A stretch of 64,000 nt of DNA from Limnohabitans sp. Rim8 (GTDB lineage: Bacteria; Pseudomonadota; Gammaproteobacteria; Burkholderiales; Burkholderiaceae_C). Shown here one piece after another: positions 8,057 to 16,642 of this stretch. The DNA lies in assembly GCA_945901045.1 (NCBI GenBank), contig CAMDKK010000012.1:1-64000 (forward strand), in the 5' to 3' direction. A program made the translations under genes and the position numbers. The notes below the pieces were generated by a model. It was not told where the DNA came from. It saw only the letters and a program-made list of their open reading frames with translations, and ran no database searches. Every line of letters starts with the position of its first letter. Positions within the stretch are counted from its first letter, which is position 1.

Positions 8057-9658
8057 TTACTTGAAGTAAACCTCGTCAAACGGTGACGCCGTACCCCAAA
8101 TAGTGGTCGGCACGTTGCCGACCTTTTTCTGGCTGATCGTGTGATAGCCCACCTGGTCAATAAAGTAGACAGGCAACTCATCAGTCACGATTTTTTGAAA
8201 CGCCGCGTAATAGGCCTTACGCTGGGTCGGGTCCATCACACTGCCGGCTGCATTGAGCAATTCATCCACCTTGGGGTTGTTATAGGACTGGGTATTGGTC
8301 CAAACGATGGGGCGGATGTTGGTGGATAAGTAGGTTCGGTGTACGCCGATGATGGGATCGCCCCAATTGAAATTGGCATCCATTGATATATCAAAATCGT
8401 GGCTGGCCATTCTTTTGGCCCATGACGGAAAGTCGGGAGAGGTTCGCACGTCAACGGCGATACCCACTTTTTTCAGTGCTGTTCGGATGTACTCGGCCGG
8501 CATTTTCTGCTGGTCGTCAGGTCCAGGATAGTAGTCGATCGTCAATTTGAAGCGCACTCCATCTGGCCCAGGCTTGTAGCCGGCTGCGTCCAGCATCGCG
8601 GCGGCTTTTTTGACGTCGAACGGATACCGCACCGTGTCAACCACATGGAACGGGCTGGAGCTGTGGATGGGGCTGTCAGAAACCGGTGAAAAGCCGCCCT
8701 GCAGCGCTTTGGTAATGAAATTTTTGTCAATTGCCGTGGCAATTGCCTTGCGTACAGCCAGGTCAGACATTGGTTTGCGGGTCAGGTTAAAGGCAAGCCA
8801 GTTGATGGAACCAATGCCCTCATAGCCCTTCGGTGTGATCACCAAATTCGGGTTGGTAGCCAGGCGTTTCAGATCGGCTGGCGCCGAGGTAAACGGGACG
8901 ATGTGAATATCACCTCGCTCCAGCCCCAGAATCAGGTTGGATGCATCGGGGTTGACAGACATAATCAATTTATCAAGGTAGGGCTTGCCGGGTAAAAAGA
9001 ACTTGTCAAAGCGCTCAAGCACCGTGCGCTGACCAGCCTTGAACTCGACCAACTTGAACGGCCCGGAACCCACCACATCAACACTATTGCGGGGGTGGCT
9101 CTTGATGTCCTGGCCATCGCCATAAATGTGCTTAGGCAAGATCGGGCACAGAGCTGGCGACATGGCCAGCACGATGGCCGGGTGCGGCACTTTCATTCGA
9201 ATAATGGCGGTCAATGGGTCAGGGGTTTCGACTTTTTCAACCGGCCCCATCATGGATGAAAACGGATGATTAGCTTTGATCGTCATGATCGAAAACGCAA
9301 CATCCTCAGACGTTATAGGCTTGCCGTCATGAAAAACCGCCCCCTTGCGCAAATTAAGGGTCAGTGACTTCCCATCCGCTGCCAGGCTCCATCTTTCTGC
9401 CAGGTAGGGTTGTGCATTCCACTTGTCATCAAAACGCAGTGGGCTGGCGAACAACTGCGTAGACGGTAGCGCGGTGGCGGCACCTGATTGAACCGCGCCA
9501 TTCAGGTGGCGAGCCACCTGGGTTCCACCCAACACCAACGTGCCACCGCGCTTGATCTCCTGGGCGGTGACATTGGCAGCGGCCAGACAAGCCAGGCCGA
9601 CCAGCAAGGCAGCGCGCAGACCTGAAAATTTTCGGGAAAAAGTACGTTTTTGCATCAT
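8057..9658 (-). CDS. Extracellular solute-binding protein, family 5 (peptide/nickel type)
   Basis: The 533-residue protein has a twin-basic signal sequence (KFSGLRAALLVGLACLAAANVTAQ). A normal SBP_bac_5 fold outline follows: RGGTLVLGG at the mature N-terminus, LAERWSLAADGKSLTLNLRKGAVFHDGKPI near 80-120, and the VRKAIATAIDK block near 300. It captures the ligand in the periplasm for the permease/ATPase genes downstream. The family includes receptors for dipeptides, glutathione and opines. The flavoprotein and amidohydrolase genes on the opposite strand suggest an amide- or peptide-like ligand, but this is inference. Confidence 0.94.
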   Translation of the reverse strand: MMQKRTFSRKFSGLRAALLVGLACLAAANVTAQEIKRGGTLVLGGTQVARHLNGAVQSGAATALPSTQLFASPLRFDDKWNAQPYLAERWSLAADGKSLTLNLRKGAVFHDGKPITSEDVAFSIMTIKANHPFSSMMGPVEKVETPDPLTAIIRMKVPHPAIVLAMSPALCPILPKHIYGDGQDIKSHPRNSVDVVGSGPFKLVEFKAGQRTVLERFDKFFLPGKPYLDKLIMSVNPDASNLILGLERGDIHIVPFTSAPADLKRLATNPNLVITPKGYEGIGSINWLAFNLTRKPMSDLAVRKAIATAIDKNFITKALQGGFSPVSDSPIHSSSPFHVVDTVRYPFDVKKAAAMLDAAGYKPGPDGVRFKLTIDYYPGPDDQQKMPAEYIRTALKKVGIAVDVRTSPDFPSWAKRMASHDFDISMDANFNWGDPIIGVHRTYLSTNIRPIVWTNTQSYNNPKVDELLNAAGSVMDPTQRKAYYAAFQKIVTDELPVYFIDQVGYHTISQKKVGNVPTTIWGTASPFDEVYFK

Positions 9659-9777
9659 GAATAATTCTCCTTGGGTTAGTGAGATGCTTTTGGTGCTTAC
9701 TACAGGCGCAGCCTGGATTTATAGTTTGTATTCTGGTGGCAGTGGATCTCATCATTCATGCGATTTGTGCCATTCAA

Positions 9778-9805
9778 TTGACAACTTACGCCATTGATCT
9801 AACAA
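9778..9805 (+). promoter_or_regulatory. Candidate promoter of the GlxA-type regulator gene
   Basis: TTGACA at 9778-9783 matches the consensus -35 box. A partial -10 box TAACAA lies at 9800-9805, 16 bases later. Transcription from it would begin close to the ATG at 9812, so the mRNA would be almost leaderless. The same 153-bp gap must also hold the promoter of the divergent importer operon, which I could not place. Confidence 0.35.
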
Positions 9806-9811
9806 TTAATC

Positions 9812-10819
9812 ATGCTTCTTTCTGAACCAGCCACCAATCAACTGCCAGGTCCGATCGGTTTTGTCCTGATTCCCCAGTTTGCGGTGATGGCCCTGGCCTC
9901 GGCCATTGAACCGCTGCGCATCGCCAACCGGTACCTGCAAACACCGTACACCTGGCGACTGCTCTCAATAGATGGAAATGCGGTTGCTGATGACAATGGC
10001 ATTCTGATTCAACCCCATGCCAGCATTGCAGACGAACAGGCCCTGGGCACTGTCATTTTGTGTGCGGACATACAACCGGACCGGTATTACACCCGCGCCC
10101 TGGGAGCCTGGTTGCATCGCCTTAACGCCAATGGCACAACCCTGGGTGCCGTGGACACAGGTTGCTTCTTGCTGGCGCGCGCCGGACTGCTGGAGGGTTG
10201 CCGCGTCACCATGCATTGGGAGGTTGTAGATGCGTTTCGTGAACGATTTCCAAAGATTGCCGTGACGCAGACGCTGTTTGAAATTGGCACTCGGCGCCTG
10301 ACTTGTGCGGGCGGCACCGCCGCTATCGACATGATGCTGAGCGCCATTGCCATGGACCACGGTTCAGAACTGGCCAACCGGGTGGCAGAGCATTGCTTGC
10401 ACGACCACGCACGCTCGGGCGATGTGGCCCAGCGAGCGGCATTGAGCAAGCGCAACCCGGTTCACCACCCCGCATTGGCAAGCGCCTTGAGGCTACTTGA
10501 GGCAACCCAGGACCGAGCCATTGGTGTGCCGGAACTGGCTGCTGCCGCGAATCTGTCGTCGCGCCAGTTGCTGCGCCTGTTTGCGCAGGTATTGGGCGAG
10601 GGGCCTAGTCGCTACCACCGCCGCCTGCGCCTTGAATATGCTCGGAGTTTGTTGCGCAATACCGCCATCACGGTCACGGAGACTTCAGTGGCGGTGGGGT
10701 TTGAATCGCTGGCCCATTTTTGCCGCGCCTACCGCCAGCAATATGGCCAGGCCCCGGGGGCCGATCGCCAGGCCAGTCAACCCGGACTGCCACTGCTTCG
10801 TGACCGGACGAAGGCGTAA
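9812..10819 (+). CDS. GlxA-family AraC-type transcriptional regulator
   Basis: The N-terminal half (about 15-190) is a DJ-1/PfpI-like class I amidotransferase-type sensing domain (IGFVLIPQF, then AVDTGCFLLARAGLL and RRLTCAGGTAAIDMML). The C-terminal part (about 220-320) is an AraC helix-turn-helix pair (VPELAAAANLSSRQLLRLF; ETSVAVGFESLAHFCRAYRQ). Relatives such as GbdR and CdhR control betaine, dimethylglycine and carnitine catabolism. That suits its place between a peptide-type importer and a dimethylglycine-dehydrogenase-like gene. It probably activates one or both flanking operons in response to a quaternary or N-methyl amine, by inference. The length (335) is normal. Confidence 0.9.
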   Translation: MLLSEPATNQLPGPIGFVLIPQFAVMALASAIEPLRIANRYLQTPYTWRLLSIDGNAVADDNGILIQPHASIADEQALGTVILCADIQPDRYYTRALGAWLHRLNANGTTLGAVDTGCFLLARAGLLEGCRVTMHWEVVDAFRERFPKIAVTQTLFEIGTRRLTCAGGTAAIDMMLSAIAMDHGSELANRVAEHCLHDHARSGDVAQRAALSKRNPVHHPALASALRLLEATQDRAIGVPELAAAANLSSRQLLRLFAQVLGEGPSRYHRRLRLEYARSLLRNTAITVTETSVAVGFESLAHFCRAYRQQYGQAPGADRQASQPGLPLLRDRTKA

Positions 10820-10908
10820 TTCATCAAACGGCAGTCACTTTTCTTCAAATCACTGGCGGCATCAGACCGTACATTGCTTGGATTCAAACCCCCGAAAGCG
10901 GCGCGGCC

Positions 10909-13377
10909 ATGAAACCCATTCCTGAAAGAGCCGATGTCGTCATCATTGGCGGCGGCATCATTGGCTGCTCCATCGCCTACCACCTCACCCAACTTGGTAT
11001 CAAGGATGTTGTGCTGCTGGAGAGGCGCCAGTTAACCTGTGGCACCACTTGGCACGCTGCCGGTTTGGTGCCTCAATTGCGCGCCACCCGCACGCTGACG
11101 GAACTGGCCAAGTACACCTCCGAGTTGCTTAAAACGCTTGAAGCCAAGACCGGGCAGGCTACGGGCTTCAAGCAAAACGGCTCGGTGGCGGTTGCCTTGA
11201 ATGAGGCCCGCTTTGAAGAGTTCAAGCGCACCGGGGCAATGGGGCGCGCTTTTGGTGTCGAGGTTGAGCTCTTGACGCCCAGCGATGTGCTGGCGAAATA
11301 TCCTTTGCTCTCGGGCAAGGGTGTGGTTGGGGGACTTTGGACGCCCAATGACGGGCAGACCAACCCCGTAGACACCACGATGGCCTATGCCAAAGGTGCC
11401 AAACAGGGCGGAGCGCTTATTTTTGAAGACAGCGAGGTCACCGACATCCTGGTAGAGAACGACCGGGCGGTCGGTGTCAAGGTGGTGGGTGCCAAAACCA
11501 ACGGTGAGTTGCATGAGTTGCGCGCAGGCACCGTCGTGTTGGCGGCCGGCATGTGGAGTCACTGGATCGCCCGCCCTCATGGCATTCGTTTGCCCCTGCA
11601 AGCCGCTGAGCATTTTTATGTTGTCACTGAAGCCATGGCCAGTGTGCCCAAGAATTTGCCGGTGCTGCGGGTGCCTGACGAATGGGCCTATTACAAAGAA
11701 GACGCCGGTAAACTGCTGGTTGGCGCTTTCGAGCCGGTCGCCAAGCCCTGGGCTCTGAACGGTATTCCAAAAGACTTTTGTTTTGACGAATTGCCCGAAG
11801 ACTTCGATCACTTCGAACCCGTCTTACGCACAGCCATGGACCGTGTCCCCATTTTGAAAACGACCGGTATCGCTACCTGGTTTAACGGCCCGGAGAGCTT
11901 CACACCGGATGACCGCTATCTGCTGGGTGAAACCGCTGAGGTGCGAGACCTTTTTGTGGCCTGCGGGTTCAACTCGATTGGCATTCAGAGTTCAGGTGGG
12001 GCGGGCAAGGTGCTGGCACAGTGGATTCAGGATCGGCACGTGCCCATTGACCTCCCCGGTATGGAGGTGCGCCGGATGCACCCCTGCCAAGGAACACGGG
12101 CCTACTTGAAGGACCGCACCACCGAGAGCCTGGGACTGCTGTTTGCCATGCATTGGCCTTTTCGCCAATTTGAAACTGCGCGCGGTGCCAGGCGCACCGC
12201 ATTTCATGACCGACTCATGGCTCTTGGTGCCTGCATGGGTGAGCTCAATGGCTGGGAACGCGCTAACTGGTATGGCGAGCCTGGCGCCACACCGCGCTAT
12301 GAATACAGCTATGGCCACGCCAACTGGTTTGCGAACACGACGCTAGAGTGCCAGGCGGTGCGCGATGGCGTGGCCTTGTTTGATCAGTCTTCCATGGCCA
12401 AATTCATGGTGCAGGGGCGTGATGCCTGCAAAGTGCTCAACCGAATCAGCACAGCTAATATGGATGTGCCCGTGGGCCGCATTGTTTACACGCAGTGGCT
12501 CAACCAGCGCGGCGGCATTGAGGCGGACCTGACGGTCACCCGGCTCGCCAGGGACCGTTATCTGGTGGTGACGTCAGTCTCGTCTCACCTTCGTGATTTG
12601 GCTTACCTGATTGAGCACACGCCCGCTGATGCTTTTTGTGGGGTGACGGATGTGACCTCAGGCCTGCCCATGCTCGGGTTGATGGGCCCCAAGTCACGTG
12701 CCCTTCTTCATGAACTGAGTGGTGCAGACCTCAGCAATGAAGCCTTTGCGTTTGGCAGTTCAGCTGAGATCGAGATTGGCTATGCCGTGGTGCGTGCGAG
12801 CCGCATGACCTATGTGGGCGAGCTGGGCTGGGAGTTGTACATACCAGCTGAATTCGCGCTCCACGTGTTTGACCGGATCATGCAGGCCGGCAAAGCCTAT
12901 GGCCTCAAGCTGGCCGGATTTCACGCCATGAATGCGTGCCGTACCGAGAAAGCCTACCGGCACTGGGGGCACGACATCGGCATAGAAGATACGCCGACAC
13001 AGGCGGGGCTGAGCTTCACCTGCGCTTTCGACAAGCCTGGCGGATTCATTGGCCGAGATGCGGTCCTGGCCCAAAAGGAGCTGGGCCCGTCCAAGAAACG
13101 GCTGCTTCAATTCAAGCTCGCTGACCCTGCCGAACTGCTGGTCCACGAAGAGCCTATTTTTGCCGACGGTGTTCCTGTCGGCGTAGTCACCTCAGGCATG
13201 TACGGCCACCGAGTGCAAGCATCACTGGGCATGGGCTATGTGACACTTGACGTGCCCATCACGGCCGATATCATCCGCGCCATCCATTTTGAAATCGATG
13301 TCGCCGACCGCCGTGTGCCTGTGCAGGCACAGCTCGGCTCCTGGTATGACCCCACCAATGAACGTACAAAATCCTGA
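10909..13377 (+). CDS. FAD-dependent dimethylglycine/sarcosine dehydrogenase-like protein with C-terminal GcvT domain
   Basis: The 822-residue protein has an N-terminal DAO-type FAD-binding fold (VVIIGGGIIGCSIAYHL near residues 10-27, LLERR, TCGTTWHAAG). A linking FAD-oxidoreductase central domain comes next. The C-terminal half resembles the aminomethyltransferase/GcvT family (GLMGPKSRALLHELSG, SRMTYVGELGWELYIP, HAMNACRTEKAYRHW). Such enzymes oxidatively demethylate N-methylglycines and pass the one-carbon unit to tetrahydrofolate. Order and length match the family. It is 89 bp downstream of the regulator and 11 bp upstream of the amidohydrolase. The exact substrate is not determined by the sequence. 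Confidence 0.88.
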   Translation: MKPIPERADVVIIGGGIIGCSIAYHLTQLGIKDVVLLERRQLTCGTTWHAAGLVPQLRATRTLTELAKYTSELLKTLEAKTGQATGFKQNGSVAVALNEARFEEFKRTGAMGRAFGVEVELLTPSDVLAKYPLLSGKGVVGGLWTPNDGQTNPVDTTMAYAKGAKQGGALIFEDSEVTDILVENDRAVGVKVVGAKTNGELHELRAGTVVLAAGMWSHWIARPHGIRLPLQAAEHFYVVTEAMASVPKNLPVLRVPDEWAYYKEDAGKLLVGAFEPVAKPWALNGIPKDFCFDELPEDFDHFEPVLRTAMDRVPILKTTGIATWFNGPESFTPDDRYLLGETAEVRDLFVACGFNSIGIQSSGGAGKVLAQWIQDRHVPIDLPGMEVRRMHPCQGTRAYLKDRTTESLGLLFAMHWPFRQFETARGARRTAFHDRLMALGACMGELNGWERANWYGEPGATPRYEYSYGHANWFANTTLECQAVRDGVALFDQSSMAKFMVQGRDACKVLNRISTANMDVPVGRIVYTQWLNQRGGIEADLTVTRLARDRYLVVTSVSSHLRDLAYLIEHTPADAFCGVTDVTSGLPMLGLMGPKSRALLHELSGADLSNEAFAFGSSAEIEIGYAVVRASRMTYVGELGWELYIPAEFALHVFDRIMQAGKAYGLKLAGFHAMNACRTEKAYRHWGHDIGIEDTPTQAGLSFTCAFDKPGGFIGRDAVLAQKELGPSKKRLLQFKLADPAELLVHEEPIFADGVPVGVVTSGMYGHRVQASLGMGYVTLDVPITADIIRAIHFEIDVADRRVPVQAQLGSWYDPTNERTKS

Positions 13378-13388
13378 GGAACTGCCGC

Positions 13389-15422
13389 ATGACATCCAGC
13401 CCAAATCCGACACCCCACCAGACACAGGGTCTGACTGCCGATGCGATCACCCGCTCCGGCGTTTTGCGCATCTTTATAGCCCGCCAGATTTTGACTATGG
13501 ACGAGTCCCTGCCGACGGCTACGGCCGTGGGTGTTATTGACGACCGAATCGTCGCTGTGGGGGACCTCGCCTCCATGGCACCCTGGCGCGAGGGCCGCGA
13601 CGTGTTGGTCGACGAGCGCCTGAAAGACATGGTCCTGATGCCCGGCTTTATCGACAACCATGTGCACCCATTTCTGGGAGCGCTGCTGACCCCAATGGAA
13701 ATCATTGCGCCCGAGGCCTGGCGAATGGAAGGTGGCCGCATGGCGCCAGCCGCCAACACGCCCGAGCGTTACCTGGAGTTGCTGACAGCGCGGCTTGCAG
13801 CACGCACCGACAAGACCGACTGGTTCATCAGCTTTGGCTACCAGCCGTCCGAACATGGGCGCTGGACACGCGCCGAGCTCGACCTCTTGTGCCCGGACCG
13901 TCCGGTGATTTTGTGGCAGCGCTCATTTCATGAAACCTACCTGAACAGTGCCGCGATTGACAAGTTGGGCCTGACCCCGGAACTGATCGGCAACCATCCG
14001 CAAGTCAACCTGGCCGAAGGTCACTTTTTTGAGACTGGTAATAAGTTGGTCATGGGCCGGTTGATGCCCTACCTGTTGCGACCTGAGTGGTACCACCGGG
14101 GCCTGAACGTGACTGCTGAACTCATGCAACAAGGAGGCATCACGACGGCAGGTGACATGCTGTTTGGTGCCATGGGCGCCGAGTATGAGTTTGCCGCTCT
14201 GGACGCCTGCATTGAAAAGCCCCAACGTCCGCTGCGCATCATCAATATTGCTGATGCCCGTAGCGCCGCCAACCAGGCTATTGGCAAGCAGGTCATGGGC
14301 GTGCCTACGGACTGCCCACCGTTTGCCAAAGGGTTGGTGGCGATTGAGGCACTTCGTACGCGTGAAAGTCGGCGCGTCAAGTTCTCAAAGGCCGTCAAGC
14401 TGTTTGCTGATGGGGCCATGTTTTCGCAGCTGATGATGATGAACCCGCCAGGTTATATCGATGGACATCATGGTGAATGGCTGATGTCTCCCGAAGTTCT
14501 TGCCAAAGGCGTGGATGTATTTTGGGATGCCGGCTACCAGATTCACGTCCACGTGAATGGCGACGCAGGGATGGACTCGGTCTTGACGGCGCTGGCAGCA
14601 GCACAGGAGCGCAAGCCGCGATTTGACCCGCGCTTCATGATGCACCACGTGGGCTTTCACACCAATGCTCAGTCACGCCGCATGGCTGCGTTGGGGGCTC
14701 ACGCCTCGGTCAATGCCTACTACATCCATGCCCTGGCAGACGGTTATGGGAGGCTGGGACTGGGGCAGGAGCGAGCCGACCAGATTGTGCGGGCCGGCTC
14801 CATGGTCAGAAACGGCATGCGGGTGTCGCTTCATTCCGATTTCATGATGGCCCCCATGGAGCCCCTTTTGCTGGCCTGGTGTGCCGCCACAAGGATGACT
14901 AAGTCTGGCAGAACCGTGTCGCCGCAAGAGTGCCTGAGCCTGGATCAGGCACTTCGCGGCATCACCATTGATGCCGCTTTTGCGCTCAACCTGGACCATG
15001 AGATTGGTTCCATCGTGGCAGGCAAAAAGGCCGACTTCACCGTGTTGCTGGATGACCCCCAGGCACTGGGCGCACAAGGCCTGAAAGACGTGCGTGTGGC
15101 GGGCACCGTATTTGAGGGAGAACTGCATATGTTGTCCACGCCGATGGCGAGTTCACTGTCGGTGCCGCTAACCGACAGGTCGGCGCATGTTACCCCTTTG
15201 AGCCGGACGCATAGCCTGCAGCTGACCGGCATCGATTTGACGGGTCCGATGCTCGCTCAGGATGACCTGGTTGCGAATGCGTTGACCGTATCCGCCAACC
15301 GTTACCGACCTGTTGCTGGTGGGTGTTGCACCACCGACGGAGACCCCTGCGTTTTTTTACGCCAGTTGGGTGGGTGGTGGGGAGGGTCACTGAACGGGCC
15401 GCAGTCAAAAACTTTCATTTAA
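13389..15422 (+). CDS. YtcJ-like metal-dependent amidohydrolase
   Basis: The family hydrolyses amide or similar C-N bonds of small molecules with a metal centre in a TIM barrel. Visible motifs are the first metal-binding FIDNHVHPF, then HVHVNGDAG, MHHVGFHT and LHSDFMMAP. The composite barrel closes with the usual DFTVLLDDP ... VAGTVFEGE. That end falls about 90 codons before the stop. The extra tail is low in family character and includes a T-run at 15352-15358; another frame there reads a more protein-like tail (LLLVGVAPPTETPAFF). The gene end may therefore be frameshifted or fused to junk. It is probably the catabolic partner of the flavoprotein just upstream. Confidence 0.82.
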   Translation: MTSSPNPTPHQTQGLTADAITRSGVLRIFIARQILTMDESLPTATAVGVIDDRIVAVGDLASMAPWREGRDVLVDERLKDMVLMPGFIDNHVHPFLGALLTPMEIIAPEAWRMEGGRMAPAANTPERYLELLTARLAARTDKTDWFISFGYQPSEHGRWTRAELDLLCPDRPVILWQRSFHETYLNSAAIDKLGLTPELIGNHPQVNLAEGHFFETGNKLVMGRLMPYLLRPEWYHRGLNVTAELMQQGGITTAGDMLFGAMGAEYEFAALDACIEKPQRPLRIINIADARSAANQAIGKQVMGVPTDCPPFAKGLVAIEALRTRESRRVKFSKAVKLFADGAMFSQLMMMNPPGYIDGHHGEWLMSPEVLAKGVDVFWDAGYQIHVHVNGDAGMDSVLTALAAAQERKPRFDPRFMMHHVGFHTNAQSRRMAALGAHASVNAYYIHALADGYGRLGLGQERADQIVRAGSMVRNGMRVSLHSDFMMAPMEPLLLAWCAATRMTKSGRTVSPQECLSLDQALRGITIDAAFALNLDHEIGSIVAGKKADFTVLLDDPQALGAQGLKDVRVAGTVFEGELHMLSTPMASSLSVPLTDRSAHVTPLSRTHSLQLTGIDLTGPMLAQDDLVANALTVSANRYRPVAGGCCTTDGDPCVFLRQLGGWWGGSLNGPQSKTFI

Positions 15423-15423
15423 A

Positions 15424-15447
15424 CAGCTATTCATTGATTGATAGCTG
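15424..15447. repeat. Small hairpin after the amidohydrolase gene
   Basis: CAGCTAT (15424-15430) and ATAGCTG (15441-15447) form a perfect seven-base-pair stem with a ten-base loop, two bases after the amidohydrolase stop. There is no strong T-run on either strand, so termination activity is uncertain. The rest of the gap to 15592 holds nothing recognisable. Confidence 0.4.
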
Positions 15448-15592
15448 GGGCTAATGACTGAATCTTCCGTGATCATTTGCTGGGCTTGGGCTTGGGCTTA
15501 AAACCGGTAACAGTTCGCAAGCAAACGGCTACTGTGGGCCAGCTCAAGTTACGACCACCTTTTTCAGCAAGTCGTCTTTTTTCTAGTACTGG

Positions 15593-16630
15593 TTAGACCA
15601 CGGTGTTTTCTCGGCCGAGCACAACATCTTCATAGACATGCAATGAAGGCAACCCACCTGTGTGCATGAACAAAACATTTTCGTCGGGCTTGAAAAATCC
15701 TTGCCGGGCAAGTCCAATCAAGCCTGCCATGATTTTTCCGGTGTACACAGGATCGAGCAAAATGCCTTCAGTCCGCGCAAGCAACTGCACAGCTTCAACC
15801 ATGGTCGCATTGGGAATCGAGTATTTAGGTTGCCAATAGCCGCCCACACTCACAACGGACTCGCGTGGAATAGTCAATCCTACGCTCAGCAAATCGGCTA
15901 CAGCCATCGCTTCTTTGTAAACCAGTGGCTCTTGGTCCACTGGGTCTCGACTGACCCCAATGCCCACGATGGGAATCTGGATACGATTACCCAAAAATCC
16001 AGCCAGCAAACCCCCATGTGTGCCCGAACTGCCAGAGCCCACCACCACCTGGTCGATCCGAATGCCTTGTTCAAAAAATTGCTGTTGCATTTCTTGTGCG
16101 CACGCCACATAGCCCAGACCACCCACGGCATTGGAGCCGCCGCCAGGAATGATGTAGGGCCGCCCGCCAGATGCTCGAACTTGGTCCGCGACGTCATTCA
16201 TGGCTTGCGCAATATTGCTTCCGCCAGGCACCACGGTGATGGCATCAACCCCCATGAGTTGGAACATGAAGTGGTTACCGCTGGCCGTTTCGCTGTAACT
16301 GTTGGGCACGCGCTCTTCAATGACAAAACGACATTTCAAGCCCTCTTTGACCGCCGCTGCCAAAGTGATTCGGCAATGATTGGATTGGGGGGCGCCGCAG
16401 GTGATCAACGTGTCCGCGCCCTGGGCCAAGGCCTCTCCCATTAAAAATTCAAGTTTGCGGGTTTTGTTACCGCCTGGAAATAAGCCCAACATATCATCAC
16501 GCTTGATCCATATCCGAGGGCCTTTGCCTTTTGGACAAGTGGCTCCAAGGGCTTGCGTAAATCGTGGTGCGAACTCCAAAGGGGTTGCAAATGGGGTGTA
16601 AACGCGGCGTTCAAAGCGTGAAAGATCCAT
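15593..16630 (-). CDS. PLP-dependent D-cysteine desulfhydrase / L-cysteate sulfo-lyase family enzyme
   Basis: This 345-residue fold-type II PLP enzyme belongs to the ACC-deaminase/D-cysteine desulfhydrase group. The PLP lysine is in GGNKTRKLEFLM, followed by ITCGAPQSNHCRITLAAA, the phosphate-binding GSGSSGTHGG and the closing LLDPVYTGKIMAGLIGLA. Members release sulfide, sulfite or ammonia from D-cysteine, L-cysteate or ACC. The GLFPGGNKTRK neighbourhood and length favour the desulfhydrase/cysteate-lyase branch over ACC deaminase, without deciding between them. It follows the broken M81 gene by 12 bases with AGGAAAT as ribosome binding site. Confidence 0.82.
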   Translation of the reverse strand: MDLSRFERRVYTPFATPLEFAPRFTQALGATCPKGKGPRIWIKRDDMLGLFPGGNKTRKLEFLMGEALAQGADTLITCGAPQSNHCRITLAAAVKEGLKCRFVIEERVPNSYSETASGNHFMFQLMGVDAITVVPGGSNIAQAMNDVADQVRASGGRPYIIPGGGSNAVGGLGYVACAQEMQQQFFEQGIRIDQVVVGSGSSGTHGGLLAGFLGNRIQIPIVGIGVSRDPVDQEPLVYKEAMAVADLLSVGLTIPRESVVSVGGYWQPKYSIPNATMVEAVQLLARTEGILLDPVYTGKIMAGLIGLARQGFFKPDENVLFMHTGGLPSLHVYEDVVLGRENTVV

Positions 16631-16642
16631 GGGGATTTCCTG

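Noticed and set aside
11032-11811. Minus-strand frame of 259 codons opposite the dimethylglycine-dehydrogenase-like gene
   Set aside because: Shadow frame of a well-supported coding region.
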